IMG/VR virus record: IMGVR_UViG_3300033141_001078
Location: 1-42,160 of that record
Strand: one strand, 5' to 3'
Length of the DNA: 42,160 bases
From: a virus
Within the stretch, counting starts at the first letter, position 1. Each line of letters starts with the position of its first letter. The position numbers were made by a program, and so were the translations under genes. The notes below the pieces were generated by a model, which saw only the letters and a program-made list of their open reading frames with translations, did not search any database and was not told the DNA's origin. Shown one piece after another: positions 1-7,762 of this stretch.

Positions 1-12
1 ACCCCCTTAAAC

Positions 13-56
13 AAAAAGCCCGTCGCAATTCTGGTTTTACCAGAACTATGACGGGC
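13..56 (-). terminator. Strong nested intrinsic terminator
   Basis: On the minus strand an outer stem GCCCGTC/GACGGGC (18-24 with 50-56) encloses a second perfect stem TTCTGGT/ACCAGAA (29-35 with 39-45). The structure is followed by TTTTT (complement of 13-17). It sits between the 119-313 gene and the fibre gene at 41105-42040, and only about 30 bases downstream of the predicted transcription start of the promoter at 94-122. Confidence 0.85.
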
Positions 57-87
57 CTTAGATTTACAAATCTTCTAGCCGTTCCTT
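13..87 (-). ncRNA. Predicted short RNA or attenuator leader
   Basis: A promoter (94-122) would start RNA near base 87. The RNA then meets a hairpin AGATTT-AC-AAATCT (60-73) and the nested terminator at 13-56, ending after about 75 nt. No ORF with a start signal lies inside. It would be either a stand-alone small RNA or an attenuated leader for the fibre gene at 41105-42040 across the circle junction, whose own SD follows the terminator. Inferred from sequence only. Confidence 0.5.
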
Positions 88-93
88 TTCTTG

Positions 94-122
94 ATTAAAA
101 CACAATCACTGCGGCTTGTCAA
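94..122 (-). promoter_or_regulatory. Sigma-70 type promoter P1
   Basis: On the minus strand: -35 TTGACA (117-122), 17-bp spacer, -10 TTTAAT (94-99). The spacer ends in GATTGTGT, a word also found in front of the -10 of the promoter at 16235-16262. TTGACAAGC is shared as well. It fires into the terminator at 13-56. Confidence 0.7.
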
Positions 123-313
123 CCTTGCCTCCGCTTTAACCGCCCGACAGAGGATTGTAGAACCACTGAGAATGTCCCATCATCCCTGGCTTTGAAGGCG
201 GGTGTAACAACTAAATTGAACCCGTAGTCCTCACACAAAGCCCGATATTTTGCTATAAACTCATCAGCTCGTTCCTGTTCCGTTTTTATGGGTTCCCCCT
301 TAGTTTTTGCCAT
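119..313 (-). CDS. Small hypothetical phage protein, 64 aa
   Basis: Starts at ATG with a good SD (AAAGGTGGTGA) about 6 nt upstream. Mixed-charge protein with no recognised domain; the N-terminal half (EQERADEFIAKYRALCEDYG) should be helical, and the C-terminus is basic (GRLKRRQG). It is the last gene of the fibre operon before promoter P1 and the strong terminator. The -35 box of P1 overlaps its stop. Function unknown. Confidence 0.7.
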   Translation of the reverse strand: MAKTKGEPIKTEQERADEFIAKYRALCEDYGFNLVVTPAFKARDDGTFSVVLQSSVGRLKRRQG

Positions 314-395
314 ATTATTTCACCACCTTTGATGTTTCCACTCTAACATTTCTAGTATTTAATTGCCAGATGGTTGTCCTTGTTATTACTATCTC

Positions 396-409
396 GTTTG
401 TTAACAAAC
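396..409. promoter_or_regulatory. 14-bp perfect palindrome
   Basis: GTTTGTTAACAAAC is perfectly symmetrical and lies just past the stop of the 417-2558 fibre gene. It could be a protein-binding site or simply a small hairpin. There is no T run on either side. The remaining 314-416 interval holds only the SD of the next gene. Confidence 0.35.
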
Positions 410-416
410 CAATGTC

Positions 417-2558
417 CTAGCTAGATAGAAGCCATATAGAAAACGCCGTATCGTTTACCAAGTCACAATTATTGTTACCAACGTGTGCCTTAGCATACAT
501 CTTTATTTCTTGCCCCGCAGTCAAATATAAAACATCAGATAGTGTCGCTTGGATAGATGCTGACGAAAGCCCGCCACAATGGGCATAAACATTGGCAAGG
601 AAGTTTGCCCCCTCCTTTATGGCCACACCGTACCTTTTGTCAGCGGTCATTCCCTTAAAGCCCACACAAGCGTTTACTAAGTAATACCCCGTGGTGGGTA
701 CTAAGAAAAGGTGCGTAGTGGTATTAAAGTCTCCCCCAGTATCATAGTCTTCTGTGTCAAGATTAACTAAGGTCCAAGTATCATTAGTTAGGTTATTTTG
801 AGCAGCACCTAGGTGTACACGAATCTTAACATCGCCAAAGTTACCAATGCTACCAAGATCCGCCCAAGAACCACCGCTATTCTTATATTGAATTGTCCCC
901 CCGTTGTCCTTTAATCCATATCCCGAAGACCCGTCTGTACTACCGAAGTTAAGATAGCCACCTGCCGCGATTCCAATGTTGCCATTAACATCAAGTTTGT
1001 GGCTTGGACCCGGCGTCCCGATGCCGACACGCCCTGTATCACCTTCTACCACCAACTTATCCGTATCAATCGTAAAGTCATCCCCTGCGGCTGAACCTAG
1101 GGCGATGTTAAACACCCCACCCGTGTCTACGGTCAGAGACCTTGTGGCAAGGACAGAAGCCCCCACATCAACGCTGGTGAAGGATGGTGTTCCTGTCGTA
1201 GTTACATCTTGGTCAATATAAGTATGGTCTGTGCCACTACTTGAAACATGGGTATAAGCGGCATCCCACTCGGCCTGAGTACAGGTAGCTCCTATGGCCA
1301 CCCCATCTAAAGTTCCTCCGTTTATATCAGCCGTATCGGCTACCAAGGAGTCTATATTCGCTGTCCCATCAATATACAAGTTCCTCCACTCCTTTGCGGC
1401 AGAACCTAAGTCGTCTGTGTTATCGGTATCGGATATAAGAGAAGTGTTTATGGCAACAGAAGCAAGGTTGTCAAGCGCAGTAGTTGCCCCCCCTCCACCA
1501 CCTGCGGTATCATCTACATACTTCTTATTAGCAATATCAGCATCGTTGGTAGGAGCAGCACTCGAAGCAAGCTTAGAACCATCTCCCAGAGTAGTTACCC
1601 CAAAGGTGGGTGTTCCTGTCGTGGTTACATCTTGGTTTATATAAGTATGAGAAGCCCCTGATTCTCCTATGTGAGTATAGGCAGCATCCCAATTGCTAAT
1701 ATTCAGGTTGTTCCCAGTTATATCGCCAGTAGTTGTTAAGTCATAGCTACCCAAATCAACATTGCTCACTGCTCCAGAGTAAGGAACGAAGATGTTTTGA
1801 AAAATCTCATTGTTGGCTGGTATTTCCCAATGGCTATCAAGATTGCCATTATAATAAATGGTTATTTCTGGGTCAGAACCGCCGCTGGTCACACTAGCAT
1901 AGAGCTTGCCAACAATCCTTGAGCCCGAATCTGGTTCGTAATCCCCAGACAGCACTATCACAGGATGGAAAACCGCCTTATTTGTTATCAAATCAGAGTA
2001 AGAAGAGGTGGCAACGACCACCTCGCTGTCGTCTGACTTTCTTTCTACCAGTTTCCAGTAAACTCGTAGGTCTTTTGTTCCCCCTGTTTTTTCAGCGGTA
2101 ATCTGAAAGTCATAAACACCCTCAAGGAGTTTATCGGGAGCTTCACCAGTAGCACTAATCCAACCCATAATGTATTCATCATCGGTTAAACTAGAAGCAA
2201 CATAACTTTCCTCACCGCCACTAGGAGCACTAAGAGAACAGAGCTTATACCCAGAAGCGTCGTCATCATCAGTCATATAATATCGGACACCAAGAGAGGT
2301 AACAGCCACATCCACATACTCTTTATCAACCAGGTGGTGGGTATCGCTAATGGTTCTGCTTGCTTCTAAAAGGGGAATTCCATTGACAAGGGTCTGCTCG
2401 CTTGTTTGGTCAATCTTGAGGTAATGGGTATCTAGGGTAGTCCCCGCTCCAATTTCCTGTAAAGCTGTTTCTACCTCTGTACCAACAAAGTAATCACCGC
2501 TGTCGGTTATTGGAACTTGTTTAGCACTCTGGTGTTTATGAAAATCTATCTTGCTCAT
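417..2558 (-). CDS. Tail fibre with C1q-like C-terminal domain, 713 aa
   Basis: Long beta-rich virion protein, probably a receptor-binding fibre. The N-terminal part has fibre-type text (YLKIDQTSEQTLVNG). Two diverged copies of one module occur around residues 285-315 and 425-455 (WDAAYTHI.../WDAAYTHV... followed by DQDVTTTGTP). Near residues 500-560 is GRVGIGTPGPSHKLDVNG, the common fibre 'LDVNG' segment. The last ~140 residues (FLVPTTGYYLVNACVGF, then ...YAHCGGL...LTAGQEIKMYA) read like a C1q/TNF-type jelly roll that would trimerise the tip. ATG overlaps the stop of the preceding gene (ATGA at 2555-2558). Receptor unknown. Confidence 0.85.
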   Translation of the reverse strand: MSKIDFHKHQSAKQVPITDSGDYFVGTEVETALQEIGAGTTLDTHYLKIDQTSEQTLVNGIPLLEASRTISDTHHLVDKEYVDVAVTSLGVRYYMTDDDDASGYKLCSLSAPSGGEESYVASSLTDDEYIMGWISATGEAPDKLLEGVYDFQITAEKTGGTKDLRVYWKLVERKSDDSEVVVATSSYSDLITNKAVFHPVIVLSGDYEPDSGSRIVGKLYASVTSGGSDPEITIYYNGNLDSHWEIPANNEIFQNIFVPYSGAVSNVDLGSYDLTTTGDITGNNLNISNWDAAYTHIGESGASHTYINQDVTTTGTPTFGVTTLGDGSKLASSAAPTNDADIANKKYVDDTAGGGGGATTALDNLASVAINTSLISDTDNTDDLGSAAKEWRNLYIDGTANIDSLVADTADINGGTLDGVAIGATCTQAEWDAAYTHVSSSGTDHTYIDQDVTTTGTPSFTSVDVGASVLATRSLTVDTGGVFNIALGSAAGDDFTIDTDKLVVEGDTGRVGIGTPGPSHKLDVNGNIGIAAGGYLNFGSTDGSSGYGLKDNGGTIQYKNSGGSWADLGSIGNFGDVKIRVHLGAAQNNLTNDTWTLVNLDTEDYDTGGDFNTTTHLFLVPTTGYYLVNACVGFKGMTADKRYGVAIKEGANFLANVYAHCGGLSSASIQATLSDVLYLTAGQEIKMYAKAHVGNNNCDLVNDTAFSIWLLSS

Positions 2559-3124
2559 AGCAAAGCCATCTTGAAAACCTTTTGGGAGGCGGCGTCTGAA
2601 ACAACATATACGGGATTGCTTGAGTCATCCATATCAAAACTAATAGCCTCCCCAGCATCTAATCTAGCTGTTGCGTTCGCGCCAGTTAAATCTACCGTCG
2701 CCTTTCCAACCCAAATGTTTCCTGTGTTGTCGTGGTCTGCCTGAATGAAGATTGTCTTCGTGGTTCCGGAGAATGTTACCTCGACCGCCGTTGTCCCAAC
2801 AGAAATCGGCGCACCCTCAAAATCAGTCGCCGAGGCAACCTCTAATGAGCCAGATTGTGTTACGGTCGCTAGGGATTTTAGTTCATTAGCAACCGAGATT
2901 GTAGCGCCAGAAAGCCAATCAACCGTTTGCGTTGCTGGGAAATTAACAACCGTTGCTAAACTCTGCCACGGTGCGCCGCCTTGATAAACAGTTGTTACAC
3001 CACCGCCACCGCCGTTGGTTACAGCGTAAACAGTAGGCGCTGAAATAACATCTACCCTTTTAGCAAGGTTAGCTTCATCGTGTTCGTCTCTTTGAATTAG
3101 TAACGATGGCTTAGTTGTTGGCAT
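2555..3124 (-). CDS. Virion decoration or fibre-associated protein, 189 aa
   Basis: I chose the ATG at 3124 (MPTTKPS) because GAGGA lies 5 nt upstream; a TTG at 3136 would add four residues. The protein has a Gly run (residues ~39-43) and then a beta-rich C-terminal half (TKTIFIQADHDNTGNIWVGK... SNPVYVVSDAASQKVF), a pattern seen in small phage decoration and head-fibre proteins. It overlaps its upstream neighbour by 14 nt and is ATGA-coupled to the fibre at 417-2558. The exact virion position is not known. Confidence 0.65.
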   Translation of the reverse strand: MPTTKPSLLIQRDEHDEANLAKRVDVISAPTVYAVTNGGGGGVTTVYQGGAPWQSLATVVNFPATQTVDWLSGATISVANELKSLATVTQSGSLEVASATDFEGAPISVGTTAVEVTFSGTTKTIFIQADHDNTGNIWVGKATVDLTGANATARLDAGEAISFDMDDSSNPVYVVSDAASQKVFKMALL

Positions 3125-3557
3125 TGCTTTCCTCAATACTTGCGGTTACAGTATTCTTGATACGTTCCTTAATCTCCTTTCGGATACGCCTTTCTACTGG
3201 CCTCATCGCTTTCTCAATGCTCTCTGTTACAATATCTGGCTTGGCTCTAACTGGTTTGTGTTTGGTAAACTTCGGTTTGGGGCTTGTTGAGTCTAATCTA
3301 ATTTGTTTGTGTAAAAGGTCTATAAGCGGTTTTCCAACCGTAGTCGTCCCAAGATTATGCTGTAAGTTATTCACCGCCCGCATAATTGTATCCGGATCAT
3401 CTCGGCCTACCTGCTCTTTGGCCCAGTCGTAGATAAAAGAAACCTTCTTTGCCAATTCATAGTTCTCGCGACTAAACTTGTTTAAGCCAAGAAATTCAGC
3501 AAACTTGTGAAAATTTGGATTATATTTGTAGTTGTTCTTATCGAAAGACTCCTCCAT
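3111..3557 (-). CDS. Hypothetical phage protein, 148 aa
   Basis: First gene after the terminator at 3561-3589. No clear SD precedes the ATG; the upstream bases are the T run of that terminator (TTTTTTATTATGG). The C-terminal third is highly basic and helical (ERRIRKEIKERIKNTVTASI). The middle has helical text (DWAKEQVGRDDPDTIMRAVN), as in small structural proteins. No recognised family. It heads the fibre operon. Confidence 0.65.
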   Translation of the reverse strand: MEESFDKNNYKYNPNFHKFAEFLGLNKFSRENYELAKKVSFIYDWAKEQVGRDDPDTIMRAVNNLQHNLGTTTVGKPLIDLLHKQIRLDSTSPKPKFTKHKPVRAKPDIVTESIEKAMRPVERRIRKEIKERIKNTVTASIEESNANN

Positions 3558-3560
3558 AAT

Positions 3561-3589
3561 AAAAAACCCGCCTCAATTAAGATGCGGGT
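3561..3589 (-). terminator. Intrinsic terminator at the end of the glycan island
   Basis: Minus-strand stem ACCCGC/GCGGGT (3584-3589 with 3566-3571) followed by six T. The left arm of the stem overlaps the last codons of the glycosyltransferase gene that stops at 3573. It separates the glycan genes from the fibre genes and should reduce read-through. Confidence 0.8.
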
Positions 3590-4310
3590 GCTCCTTTTCA
3601 GATACTCCCTGTAAGAAGTTTAGCACTGGCCAAGTGCCGTTGTCAATCAACTCCCGCTTCCTTTGTACATATCCACCGTGGATTAGATTGTTATTTTCCC
3701 AGCCTCCTATCCGATCGTGGGTAGTTGAGAAAGACTTGTTAGATTGGTCAATCTTGAAATCATAACCGCCCAAATCAAATATCCTCTCATTGACAGAGTA
3801 TCCGTCCATTCCAAACCCAAGAAAGTCCAACCGCTCATCAAAACCGCCAACATCGTAAATTGCCTGCTTTGGCACAGCACAGAAGTTCCACTCTATATCG
3901 CTAAAATCACACTGGTAGAAACTTCCCTGGTCTACACGCTCTCTGGGGTCTTGCCACACCTTCGCCACCCAATTCGTGTCCGTGTACTTATTCCCTACAC
4001 CAGTTACTAGCGTTTTTGGCTCGTTGTTAAAATGAAACAAAAACTTCTCCAGCGCCTGTGGTGTGGCCGAGGTAAAGTCTTGCCACGAGACAATCAAATC
4101 CCCACTAGCCGCCTTAATCAGCTTGTTATATATTCGGTTAAGCGACCAAAAACCACCCCCAAAGTCGTCCTCGACCCATTTAGCGCCCTCTATTTTGGGG
4201 TTGAATGGCGAACCAATCAACCACTCAAACTCTACCGTTTGCCGCCTTAGAGCGCGGCTAACGAGCTCTAAACCACCCTCACGGATTGTTGGTGTGATAA
4301 CAGAAATCAC
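3573..4310 (-). CDS. GT2-type glycosyltransferase, 245 aa
   Basis: Short single-domain enzyme of the GT-A (family 2) type. The N-terminus MISVITPTIREGGLELVSRAL is the usual nucleotide-binding beta1-alpha1. Instead of a plain DxD there is SWQDFTSAT near residue 95, at the place of the metal-binding turn. The end of the domain has FCAVPKQAIYDVGGFDERLD followed by FGMDGYSVNERIFDLGG, the acceptor-side pattern of GT2 enzymes. ATGA-coupled to the zinc-finger gene at 4307. The sugar and acceptor cannot be read; a virion protein made by the same operon is the likely acceptor. Confidence 0.8.
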   Translation of the reverse strand: MISVITPTIREGGLELVSRALRRQTVEFEWLIGSPFNPKIEGAKWVEDDFGGGFWSLNRIYNKLIKAASGDLIVSWQDFTSATPQALEKFLFHFNNEPKTLVTGVGNKYTDTNWVAKVWQDPRERVDQGSFYQCDFSDIEWNFCAVPKQAIYDVGGFDERLDFLGFGMDGYSVNERIFDLGGYDFKIDQSNKSFSTTHDRIGGWENNNLIHGGYVQRKRELIDNGTWPVLNFLQGVSEKEHPHLN

Positions 4311-4570
4311 TTGTGCTTTCTCTGATGAGCTTTTAGTCCAGCAGCACTCTTAGCAACGAAACCGCAAACAGAACAGATAAGTTCACTATCGCCTTGATAG
4401 GTAGTTCCAGAATTATCCAGCCCTTCATCAACCGTTCCCTCAGTGGTAGACTTCTCAGCAAGAACAACCTTCCCTTCTCTGAGAAGTGTCTCGGGATTAG
4501 TCATATCAACTACATCGCCGACTTGCCAGCCCTCAGCGCTATAGAAATCCTCAACAATTTTAACAATCAC
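4307..4570 (-). CDS. C2H2 zinc-finger protein, 87 aa
   Basis: GTG start with a strong SD (GGAGGTGA, 5 nt spacing). The N-terminal 40 residues (EGWQVGDVVDMTNPETLLRE) are a small beta domain seen at the start of some phage proteins. After a Ser/Thr/Gly linker the last 24 residues form a textbook C2H2 finger: CSVC, 12 residues, H, 3 residues, H (CX2CX12HX3H). Classical fingers of this kind are rare in phages. The gene sits inside the glycan island, between the epimerase-like gene and a glycosyltransferase, so a structural or scaffolding role is as likely as DNA binding. Confidence 0.75.
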   Translation of the reverse strand: MIVKIVEDFYSAEGWQVGDVVDMTNPETLLREGKVVLAEKSTTEGTVDEGLDNSGTTYQGDSELICSVCGFVAKSAAGLKAHQRKHK

Positions 4571-4575
4571 TTATA

Positions 4576-5211
4576 TCACCTCCCTTGATACAAATCCCTG
4601 GAAACTTCAACCGAGCATCCAGGATCAGCAGCATTGAACCACCTAAAACCACCGTCCATTTCTAAAGCGTGCGCAAACGCCTTCCCTAAATTCTCTATTG
4701 AAATTCTCCAGGGAACCTCAGCGGGCGCCCCAATACCTCCCAAGCGTAAGGAGATAATGGTCATCCCTTTAATCTTCCTAAAGTACGCCTCAGTCATTAG
4801 TTTATACTTAGCATAAGGATGTAGTACTTTTAGGGGTGGTGTTTTGGTTTTCCTTGTGATTGGGTACTTTGGGGTTATCCCCACCGAATAACCATAAATA
4901 TCGTTAGAAGACGCAAAGACTAGCCGTTTAATCCCCACCTTGCTGGCAGTATCTACCACCGATTTAGACCCCTCGTAGTTAATATGCCGATAGTCTTCTT
5001 CAGTCTTTCCTCGTAGCGGTCCGTGAATCCCTGCTAAGTGTATTACCGCCGAACACCCACGCATTTCCTTTGCTAAGGTCTTGGTATCAAATATATCTTG
5101 CCCACTAGCCAAATCGTAATTCACACACGTATAACCACGCCTTCCCAGATCGGGGATTAGCATGCTCCCAATCCAACCCGAGCCACCAGTAACTAAAATA
5201 GATTTATCCAT
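4576..5211 (-). CDS. NAD-dependent epimerase/dehydratase-like (extended SDR), 211 aa
   Basis: Rossmann motif GGSGWIG at residues 9-15, VIHLAGIHGP near 56-65, VFASSNDIYG near 97-106 and the catalytic YAKYK near 132-136 are all present. The family acts on nucleotide sugars. At 211 residues it lacks much of the usual C-terminal substrate-binding part (typical length about 300), so it may be a minimal or C-terminally shortened enzyme. GGAGG lies 10 nt upstream of the ATG. The start overlaps the end of the GT75-like gene by 19 nt. Confidence 0.85.
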   Translation of the reverse strand: MDKSILVTGGSGWIGSMLIPDLGRRGYTCVNYDLASGQDIFDTKTLAKEMRGCSAVIHLAGIHGPLRGKTEEDYRHINYEGSKSVVDTASKVGIKRLVFASSNDIYGYSVGITPKYPITRKTKTPPLKVLHPYAKYKLMTEAYFRKIKGMTIISLRLGGIGAPAEVPWRISIENLGKAFAHALEMDGGFRWFNAADPGCSVEVSRDLYQGR

Positions 5212-6122
5212 ATTCTCATTGCCTCCTTTACTTTATCCCAATACTCGCCTTCAAGTGGTAGTTTCCTTGCCACTTCTCGATAACAGGTGAGTATTGTCAT
5301 CTCGGTAAGTTTGATATTGTCTATCGTTTCCCAAAGTGTCTCATTGACCTCAAGACCCGCCTGTTCCTTTTTCAAATTAACCCACACATTAGAAGCCCGC
5401 TCGTGCTTAACGGCTGGTACTCCGGCGGTTATCCCCAACCCCAAATGGTCGCAAATCTTTTTAGCAAACAACCCACACCAGATATCACCGAACCTATCAT
5501 ACTCGTAATCCCTACCCATTAACAACCAATACATCATCGGGGCGGCGTAAGTCTTAAAAGAAAGGTTCATCCCGCACATAGGAAAATAAGTATCAGGTGA
5601 AACAGGCCGCAACAACTGCGGCTCTAAATCCCTCGGCCCCAGAACAAGCTGAGTCGGAGCATCCAAATCCGCCGCCCCTCGCCAAAAGCCCATATTGATA
5701 ACCGTTTCGCGCATTCCTAAATTCCTAAAAGGAACACCGCGGGACTTTATCCTCCGAGTTGTCCACACCCACCTAGAGGTTGGTGTGTTCAGATGAGCAA
5801 GGTGGGTATCAACAAAATCCTTATCTAGTGGGTAGCAATCGTCATCAAGTGTTAAGGTGTTATCCACACCCATCTGGTACGCCTTGTAAATCCCATAAGA
5901 ACGGATACAATCCGTCCTCCGTGGAATGATCCAGCTATCCTTACCCAAATCGTTGTCAATATCATCCCAAGCATAGTGCGTAAGATTGGGTTGGTTAATC
6001 TTAAATGTTTTCTTAGGGTTGTCCTCTACTACAATAATCTGGTGGTTGGCAAACTCACTTTCCCACGCCTTTAGGAACCTCTTAATACTCTCTTCGCGGA
6101 TTGTTGGAACAACGATAATCAT
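5193..6122 (-). CDS. Reversibly glycosylated polypeptide-like protein (GT75), 309 aa
   Basis: Resembles plant RGP/UDP-arabinopyranose mutase proteins. It has LTLDDDCYP at residues ~90-98 (the DDD metal/nucleotide motif), RNLG at ~133-136, and the hallmark stretch FGDIWCGLFAKKICDHLGLG at 211-230, followed by KHERASN and VNLKKEQ. These match the RGP signature in order and spacing as I remember it. Known relatives interconvert UDP-arabinopyranose and furanose or self-glycosylate. In a phage it would supply or transfer a pentose-type sugar. ATGA overlap with the gene at 6119. Length is close to the plant enzymes, which are somewhat longer. Confidence 0.75.
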   Translation of the reverse strand: MIIVVPTIREESIKRFLKAWESEFANHQIIVVEDNPKKTFKINQPNLTHYAWDDIDNDLGKDSWIIPRRTDCIRSYGIYKAYQMGVDNTLTLDDDCYPLDKDFVDTHLAHLNTPTSRWVWTTRRIKSRGVPFRNLGMRETVINMGFWRGAADLDAPTQLVLGPRDLEPQLLRPVSPDTYFPMCGMNLSFKTYAAPMMYWLLMGRDYEYDRFGDIWCGLFAKKICDHLGLGITAGVPAVKHERASNVWVNLKKEQAGLEVNETLWETIDNIKLTEMTILTCYREVARKLPLEGEYWDKVKEAMRIWINLF

Positions 6123-6814
6123 TTGTAATTCTCAAATGTCTCTGACATCGGCTCCCAGTATTTCCACCACCGCTTAAATAATTCTACCTCTTCTTCCCGT
6201 GTTGGCATAACAGGCGCCCCAGTTTGGGTTACCAAATGGCGCAGGGGCGCTAGTGTGGAAATCATCTTCGCTTTATATCCGGAGGTTTTAACTCCCAAAC
6301 TCACATCGACATCATCAAGGTTTACCATCAAATTCCAATCGGGTATTGGCTTGTATGCCTTCTTGCGAAAGGCAATAGCAAAGCCAACAAACCAGTCAAC
6401 ATTTCGGTCAGGCAGAAACTGGCCAGGCATTTCCCACGGGGCCTCTGGATTGAACGGATTGACCACCCGCCGCCCTTCAATTCCAACAATTCCTGTTTTC
6501 TCATTCTCAAGTTCTGTCAAAAACGGCTTGTACCAACCAGCATCAACATAAGTATCATTGTCTAACCAAAAAACAATGTCGCCTGTTGCGACTTCCATAC
6601 TGGGGTTTCTAGTCGCAGGACAGCCAATATTTTTCTCGTGGCGTATTAGCTTGACATCGGGATAAAACTCCCTTACAAGGTCGCTAATCGGCTCTTCTGA
6701 CCCGTTATCAGTAAACACCAGCTCGTAATCAATATCGGTAAACTTCTTCAACCTCTGTAAAAATTCTTTGGTGAGGTCGTACTTGTTCCAAGCCAAACTA
6801 ACTATTGAGACCAT
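6119..6814 (-). CDS. GT2-family glycosyltransferase, 231 aa
   Basis: Classic family 2 layout: VSIVSLAWNKYDLTKEFLQR at the start, ELVFTDNGSEEP, then EKNIGCPATRNPSMEVATGD and WLDNDTYVD, where the DND is the metal-binding DxD. The ATG at 6814 is preferred because GGAGG lies 9 nt upstream; a TTG at 6820 is the alternative. Overlaps the previous glycosyltransferase by 17 nt and the GT75-like gene by 4 nt (ATGA). Probably transfers a nucleotide sugar to a virion protein or glycan. Confidence 0.85.
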   Translation of the reverse strand: MVSIVSLAWNKYDLTKEFLQRLKKFTDIDYELVFTDNGSEEPISDLVREFYPDVKLIRHEKNIGCPATRNPSMEVATGDIVFWLDNDTYVDAGWYKPFLTELENEKTGIVGIEGRRVVNPFNPEAPWEMPGQFLPDRNVDWFVGFAIAFRKKAYKPIPDWNLMVNLDDVDVSLGVKTSGYKAKMISTLAPLRHLVTQTGAPVMPTREEEVELFKRWWKYWEPMSETFENYK

Positions 6815-7586
6815 GTTCAATTCCCTCCTTCAGCGCTTTGGCGTAATCACTCTCAGTCCACAATTTCTTTTTATTCTCCGCCAAAAGCTCTACAAGTTTT
6901 GGGTTGTCCTTTTCTACCCGTACATCAAGCCCGCAAGCCAAACCCTCTAGCACCGCCCGTTCCCCGCCACCCCAAATATCCGATGTAATGTGTACCCGTT
7001 TAGAAGCGTTGTAGAGCCAAACCAAAACCTCTGGTGTTACCATCGGGAGCACCGTTACCCCATTCTCTAAACAAACCTCAACGCACTCGTACTCCCACCC
7101 ATTAGGTTGGATATATCCTACTGCCAAACCCTGCCGACCGTACTTCTTAGCAAATATCTGATGACGCTTCCACCTAGCAAATGCCGCTGGATAAATCGCC
7201 CTAAATGCCTTTTTTTGCTCCGGAATGGGAACAAATAGCGCTGTGTTTGTTCCAAAAGCTAGTTTAGCATCAATACCAATCTTTCTAAATTCCCTGATGT
7301 GCCACAGGGTTTCAACAAAAACCACATCAAACTTATGAACATCGGGATGTACTTGCCCGCCAGCCACACAAATTCCCTTCTTACAGTCTAGTTGAGCCAC
7401 ATAGGAAACCTGCGGGCTGCCAAACGCCCCCCAAACAAGGGTGAAATTACTTTTGGGAACGGATACAGCACTATTAAAAAAGTTATAATACTCAATGTCC
7501 CAATCCTTTTCCAATATACTTAGAGCTGCCCGTAACCCGTCCCGCCAATACCGACCGCTCCCACTGTACACAAATGATAGTTTCAC
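6798..7586 (-). CDS. Glycosyltransferase, GT4/GT-B like, 262 aa
   Basis: The C-terminal part (DIWGGGERAVLEGLACGLDVRVEKDNPKL) is the donor-binding Rossmann half of GT-B enzymes, with the E-x7-E type signature (ERAVLEGLACG). The N-terminal half is short, so the whole is smaller than most GT4 proteins (350+). GTG start at 7586 overlaps the stop of the small zinc protein (GTGA); the SD AAAGGAGGT is 10 nt upstream. Confidence 0.8.
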   Translation of the reverse strand: MKLSFVYSGSGRYWRDGLRAALSILEKDWDIEYYNFFNSAVSVPKSNFTLVWGAFGSPQVSYVAQLDCKKGICVAGGQVHPDVHKFDVVFVETLWHIREFRKIGIDAKLAFGTNTALFVPIPEQKKAFRAIYPAAFARWKRHQIFAKKYGRQGLAVGYIQPNGWEYECVEVCLENGVTVLPMVTPEVLVWLYNASKRVHITSDIWGGGERAVLEGLACGLDVRVEKDNPKLVELLAENKKKLWTESDYAKALKEGIEHGLNS

Positions 7587-7762
7587 AGCTTCCGAACCTC
7601 CTTTGGCGTAGGTATTTTGCCAGTCAGGGGGTCCATGTGCGCCATTCGATACTTATGGTTAACCACACACATCCTCCGTCCGCAGGTCTCTGGCTCATTC
7701 CGAATATCAATATACTCAAATGTCCGCCCACACTCTGGGCACTTCTTCGTTAATTTCTTCAT
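7583..7762 (-). CDS. Small zinc-binding protein, 59 aa
   Basis: Too short for common ORF limits but clearly set in the operon: its ATG overlaps the stop of the methyltransferase (ATGA at 7759-7762) and its stop overlaps the GTG of the next glycosyltransferase (GTGA). It contains CPEC near residue 8 and two more Cys (ETCGRRMC), enough for one zinc site. Function unknown. Confidence 0.7.
   Translation of the reverse strand: MKKLTKKCPECGRTFEYIDIRNEPETCGRRMCVVNHKYRMAHMDPLTGKIPTPKEVRKL

Larger units (their letters stand above)
1..114. repeat. Terminal direct repeat (same as 42047-42160)
   Basis: Bases 1-114 are identical to 42047-42160. This is what a circular (or circularly permuted) genome looks like when an assembler closes it, giving a 42,046-bp unit. 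A true short direct terminal repeat is the alternative. The repeat lies between the stop of the 119-313 gene and the start of the 41105-42040 fibre gene and contains the terminator at 13-56, so a second copy of that terminator is at 42059-42102. Confidence 0.95.

Noticed and set aside
976-1644. Open plus-strand frames opposite the fibre gene
   Set aside because: They are shadows of a strongly supported minus-strand gene with no SD and no promoter.
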